From Oceanobacillus iheyensis HTE831 (lineage in GTDB: Bacteria; Bacillota; Bacilli; Bacillales; Amphibacillaceae), in the NCBI RefSeq assembly GCF_000011245.1, contig NC_004193.1, forward strand, positions 226,501 through 290,500: a stretch of 64,000 nt of DNA, read 5' to 3'. Positions 60,863 to 64,000 of the stretch are shown piece by piece. Numbering within the stretch: position 1 is the stretch's first letter; every line of letters starts with the position of its first letter. The translations under genes were made by a program, and so were the position numbers. The notes beneath the pieces are model-generated. The model did no database searches. It worked only from the letters and a program-made list of their open reading frames with translations, and had not been told where the DNA came from.

Positions 60863-62569
60863 ATGAAAGAATTTTTACAGAAGTTTGTAAGTCCATATGA
60901 AAAACCTATTTTTATAATACTAATATTCATATTGTTACAAGCAGTTACACAATTAGCATTACCATTAATTATGGCGGTGATCGTGGACGAAGGAATAGTA
61001 AATAATAATATTTCTCAAATACTGTTGATGGGAAGTGTTATGTTAGCTGTTGCGGGACTCGGAGTCGGATTTGCAATATTATCTAACTATTATATTTCAA
61101 AAGTAACACAGAGAGTGGGCCGGGATGCTAGAGAAGAGATGTTTCACACCATTGCACGGTTACCAAGACTTAAATTTGAGTTTTTTGGAGAATCGACGCT
61201 AACAACTAGAACTACAAATGATAGTATGCAAGTTATTCAATTTATAAATACTCTCTTACGTGTAGTTGCTATGGCTCCAATAATGTTTATAGGTGCAATG
61301 ATATTGGCTATCTGGATGAATCCTACGCTTTCACTTGTAATACTTACTCCCCTACCCCTTATCGTTTTATCCGTATGGTTCATTGCCAAAAAAGCTACTC
61401 CACTGTTTCATCAGGTTAGAGATCAATTAGACCATATACATTTGGCTATAAGAGAAACATTGGATGGAATGAAGATAATCCAACTCTACCAAAAGACAAA
61501 ACAAGAAAAGCAACGATTCAAGGACATTAATTCCAACTATTATGGATTGTCACTGTCTGTAAATAGATTGATGACATTTTTAACCCCAACTATGATGTTG
61601 ATTTTGAATTTTTCTATATTAGCTATTATTTGGGTGGGTAGTTCTCTAATTAGTAGCGGGAATTTACAAGTAGGACAGCTGATGGCTTTTATACAATATG
61701 CTATGCAAATAATGTTCAGTGTTGTTATGGCTTCAGTTGCACTAGCAGCTTTTCCAAGAGCAACTGTTTCCGCAAGTAGAATGATGGAAGTTCTGGATGA
61801 ATCGAATATATCAAAGGAACCAATAAATGAAACTATACGGAAACAAGTAAGTCACAAATCAATATATTTTAATGATGTAAGCTTTTACTATCCAGGTGCA
61901 GAGAAGCCAGCTTTATTTAATGTGAATTTGACTATAAAACCTAACAAAATTAACGCTATCGTAGGAGGGACTGGAAGCGGAAAATCAACATTAATACAAG
62001 TATTACTAAAGTTTTATAATCCATCCGATGGTTCTATTGATATAGGATCTAGTTCTCTAAGGGAATTAAACGACTCTGACTGGAGATATGCTGTCGGCTA
62101 TGTCCCTCAAAAAAGTCAATTGTTTACGGGTACGATAGAAGATAACGTTCGATTTGGGGATATGAAAGCAACGAATCAAGAGCTATTTAACGCACTTGAT
62201 GAGGCTAAATTAAGTCATTTAATTGAAGAACTACCAAACAAACATCAAACAGTTTTAAAGCCAAAAGCTTCAAATATGTCTGGTGGTCAGAAGCAACGAA
62301 TAACAGTTGCAAGAGCATTTATTTCGAATGCTCCTATACTTATGTTTGATGACAGCATGTCTGCTTTAGACTATCAAACTTCGAATTATCTTCGAGAAGT
62401 ATTTCAGAAGAAAACCAAAGAATCTACCATCATTATGACAAATCAAGATATAAATACTGTAAAGTATGCAGATCACATTATTATTCTGGAAAAAGGTAAG
62501 GTCGTTGCCACAGGGACATATGAAGAACTAACTGCTAAAGATAACAACTTTTACGTAAAAGGAGGATAA
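60863..62569 (+). CDS. ABC exporter half-transporter with degenerate nucleotide site
   Basis: 568 residues: a six-helix exporter membrane domain (1-310) and an ATPase domain with Walker A GGTGSGKST, Q-loop VPQKSQLF, signature MSGGQKQR and Walker B ILMFDDSMSALD. Asp replaces the catalytic Glu, and the H-loop reads TNQDIN with Gln in place of His. This is the pattern of the non-catalytic half of heterodimeric exporters such as BmrC, EfrA and TM287. No C39 peptidase domain is present. It lies 70 bases after the peptide genes and is followed directly by its partner. Confidence 0.9.
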   Translation: MKEFLQKFVSPYEKPIFIILIFILLQAVTQLALPLIMAVIVDEGIVNNNISQILLMGSVMLAVAGLGVGFAILSNYYISKVTQRVGRDAREEMFHTIARLPRLKFEFFGESTLTTRTTNDSMQVIQFINTLLRVVAMAPIMFIGAMILAIWMNPTLSLVILTPLPLIVLSVWFIAKKATPLFHQVRDQLDHIHLAIRETLDGMKIIQLYQKTKQEKQRFKDINSNYYGLSLSVNRLMTFLTPTMMLILNFSILAIIWVGSSLISSGNLQVGQLMAFIQYAMQIMFSVVMASVALAAFPRATVSASRMMEVLDESNISKEPINETIRKQVSHKSIYFNDVSFYYPGAEKPALFNVNLTIKPNKINAIVGGTGSGKSTLIQVLLKFYNPSDGSIDIGSSSLRELNDSDWRYAVGYVPQKSQLFTGTIEDNVRFGDMKATNQELFNALDEAKLSHLIEELPNKHQTVLKPKASNMSGGQKQRITVARAFISNAPILMFDDSMSALDYQTSNYLREVFQKKTKESTIIMTNQDINTVKYADHIIILEKGKVVATGTYEELTAKDNNFYVKGG

Positions 62570-62572
62570 ATC

Positions 62573-64000
62573 ATGAATAACGAGAAAAATAATTATAGTA
62601 AGATGCAGCATATCGTAAAAAGATTATTCAAATATATTACTCCTTACAAAAGGAAACTGATAATCGTTGTCATACTAGCAGTGTTAGGCACTTCTTTTAC
62701 TATTTTCAGTCCCGTGATTTTAGGTTTAGCTGTGACGGAGTTATATGAGGGAATGGTCAATGGCGGAAGTAATGTGAATATGCAGTACATCCTACTTATA
62801 GTCGGTATTTTAGCAGTTTTATATTTGTTAAGCTCTGTATTTACCTATATACAAGAGTATCTTCTGATAGGTGTGTCTCAGAAAGTTATTTATACGCTTA
62901 GAAATGAAGTGAATAAAAAGTTATATAAGTTACCAATTGCATACTTTGATAATAATAGTCATGGGGATTTACTAAGTAGGGCGATAAATGATATTGAGAA
63001 GGTGAATAGTACATTTAAACAGATAATCAGCCAATTTTTCACATCTGTTATAACATTACTAGGGATCACGATTATTATGCTTTCTATAAGTCCATTCATA
63101 ACAGTCGTTGTATTTCTTATTATCCCTGGGAGTATATTTATTACTAAGAAGGTTATTAAGAAATCACAATTATATTTTAAAAACGAACAGCATATTTTAG
63201 GCAACCTTAATGGTTTTGTGGAGGAAACGTATGCTGGGCAAGAAGCTATAAAATCGTTTAATCTAGAAAGTTTTTCAGATCAAAGCTTCCAAAAAAGAAA
63301 TAATCTATTATACGAATATGGCTGGAAAGCACAATATATATCTAGCACGATAACCCCTTTACTAAGATTGTTACAAAACATGGTTTATATCGTAGTTTGT
63401 GTAATAGGAAGTATCTTTGTAATAAATCAGGTGCTAACTTTGGGAAATATACAGGCTTTTATTATGTATGTACGTCAATTTCAGCAACCAATTAATAAAA
63501 TGGCGACAATTACAAATACCATTCAATCAACGATTGCTGCATCAGAGCGGATATTTGAATTGTTAGACGAGGAAGAGAAGCCTATTTTTTCGGGACAAGC
63601 TACTAAGTATAATGCCAATGCGTTTATTCAATTTGAAAATGTAAGTTTTTCTTATAACAATATTCACTCAACGATTAAGGATATCCATTTAGAAATTAAT
63701 AAGGGAGAAACGGTAGCTATAATCGGTTCCAATGGAGCAGGTAAGTCTACTTTATCTTTATTGTTGCTTGGACTGTTAACCCCGAGTAAAGGGAAGATTT
63801 TAATCAATGGGATGGATATTCATCAAATGAAGGAACATGAAAAATTAGAATTGTTTGGAACAGTTTTACAAGAAGATTGGTTGTTCCGTAGAAGTATAAG
63901 GGAAAATATCGCCTATGGTTCCAATAACAATCAGGTGACGGACGAAGCGATTGAAAGAGCAGCTAAATTAGCACAAGCAGATTACTTTATTCGTAATTTA
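62573..64000 (+). CDS. ABC exporter half-transporter, partner subunit (cut by window end)
   Basis: 476 codons are visible; the frame is open at the right edge. AAAGGAGG before the ATG overlaps the end of the preceding gene. It starts MNNEKNNYSKMQHIVKRLFK, has six transmembrane helices to about residue 320, then an ATPase domain with ENVSFSYNNIHSTIKDIHLE, Walker A GSNGAGKST and a Q-loop in TVLQEDWLF. The signature and Walker B lie beyond the window. It should supply the catalytic half of the heterodimer. Confidence 0.9.
   Translation, partial: MNNEKNNYSKMQHIVKRLFKYITPYKRKLIIVVILAVLGTSFTIFSPVILGLAVTELYEGMVNGGSNVNMQYILLIVGILAVLYLLSSVFTYIQEYLLIGVSQKVIYTLRNEVNKKLYKLPIAYFDNNSHGDLLSRAINDIEKVNSTFKQIISQFFTSVITLLGITIIMLSISPFITVVVFLIIPGSIFITKKVIKKSQLYFKNEQHILGNLNGFVEETYAGQEAIKSFNLESFSDQSFQKRNNLLYEYGWKAQYISSTITPLLRLLQNMVYIVVCVIGSIFVINQVLTLGNIQAFIMYVRQFQQPINKMATITNTIQSTIAASERIFELLDEEEKPIFSGQATKYNANAFIQFENVSFSYNNIHSTIKDIHLEINKGETVAIIGSNGAGKSTLSLLLLGLLTPSKGKILINGMDIHQMKEHEKLELFGTVLQEDWLFRRSIRENIAYGSNNNQVTDEAIERAAKLAQADYFIRNL

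Overview
The window reads as a chromosomal segment of a low-GC, endospore-forming Bacillaceae, of the Oceanobacillus/Virgibacillus type. The evidence is the Bacillus-type sigW-rsiW-cdaA-cdaR-glmM-glmS block, a Spo0E-family phosphatase, a glmS ribozyme, Zur, Fur, FapR and LexA sites close to the B. subtilis consensus, and strong AGGAGG ribosome binding sites with frequent TTG and GTG starts. A species name cannot be given from the sequence alone.

Layout. 1-328 is the start of a flotillin gene. 476-13388 is a compact cluster of siphophage-type tail genes with PBSX-like control genes (ImmA/XkdA-type metalloprotease, Xre repressor, XtrA, Xpf), a holin pair and a LysM amidase. It has no integrase, replication, terminase, portal or capsid gene, so I read it as an F-type (flexible, non-contractile) tailocin locus. 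13445-17518 holds a Zur-controlled zinc-binding lipoprotein with an unusual inserted domain, an aldehyde dehydrogenase and fabI. 17780-18684 is a tRNA cluster (Glu, Val, Thr, Tyr, Gln, Lys) with a 33-bp duplication of the 5' part of tRNA-Thr that looks like an integration or deletion scar. 18929-23305 is a four-gene mevalonate operon. 23370-34500 is the sigW to glmS block, interrupted by a broken IS200-type element, an S9 peptidase gene and an array of 52-bp repeats. 34970-41351 carries three neighbouring genes that share a subtilisin propeptide: a full protease, a chimera without a catalytic domain, and a free-standing lipoprotein. 42052-50717 holds a MutS2-like ATPase without a Smr domain, a GNAT enzyme, a TRAP transporter, a DUF1835 protein, a second 52-bp repeat array and a Fur-box-controlled flavin reductase. 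50898-53694 is a degenerate ABC-LytTR regulator, frameshifted in a T6 run, with an ABC-2 transporter. 53801-59982 is mostly small membrane and envelope genes.

The right end (60446 to past 64000) holds what I consider the most novel system. Three tandem genes encode homologous 29-30 residue, Cys-free, acidic peptides, each with a good ribosome binding site. A perfect terminator/attenuator hairpin follows, and then two half-transporter ABC exporter genes, the second cut by the window end. This is the architecture of a peptide bacteriocin or signal secretion locus, but I do not recognise the peptide family.

How the parts work together: the tailocin appears to be an SOS-inducible killing device (LexA box, metalloprotease, repressor, activator, tail genes, lysis genes). 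sigW, flotillin, cdaA and glmM/glmS belong to cell-envelope homeostasis and peptidoglycan precursor supply. The mevalonate operon feeds isoprenoid (undecaprenyl) synthesis.
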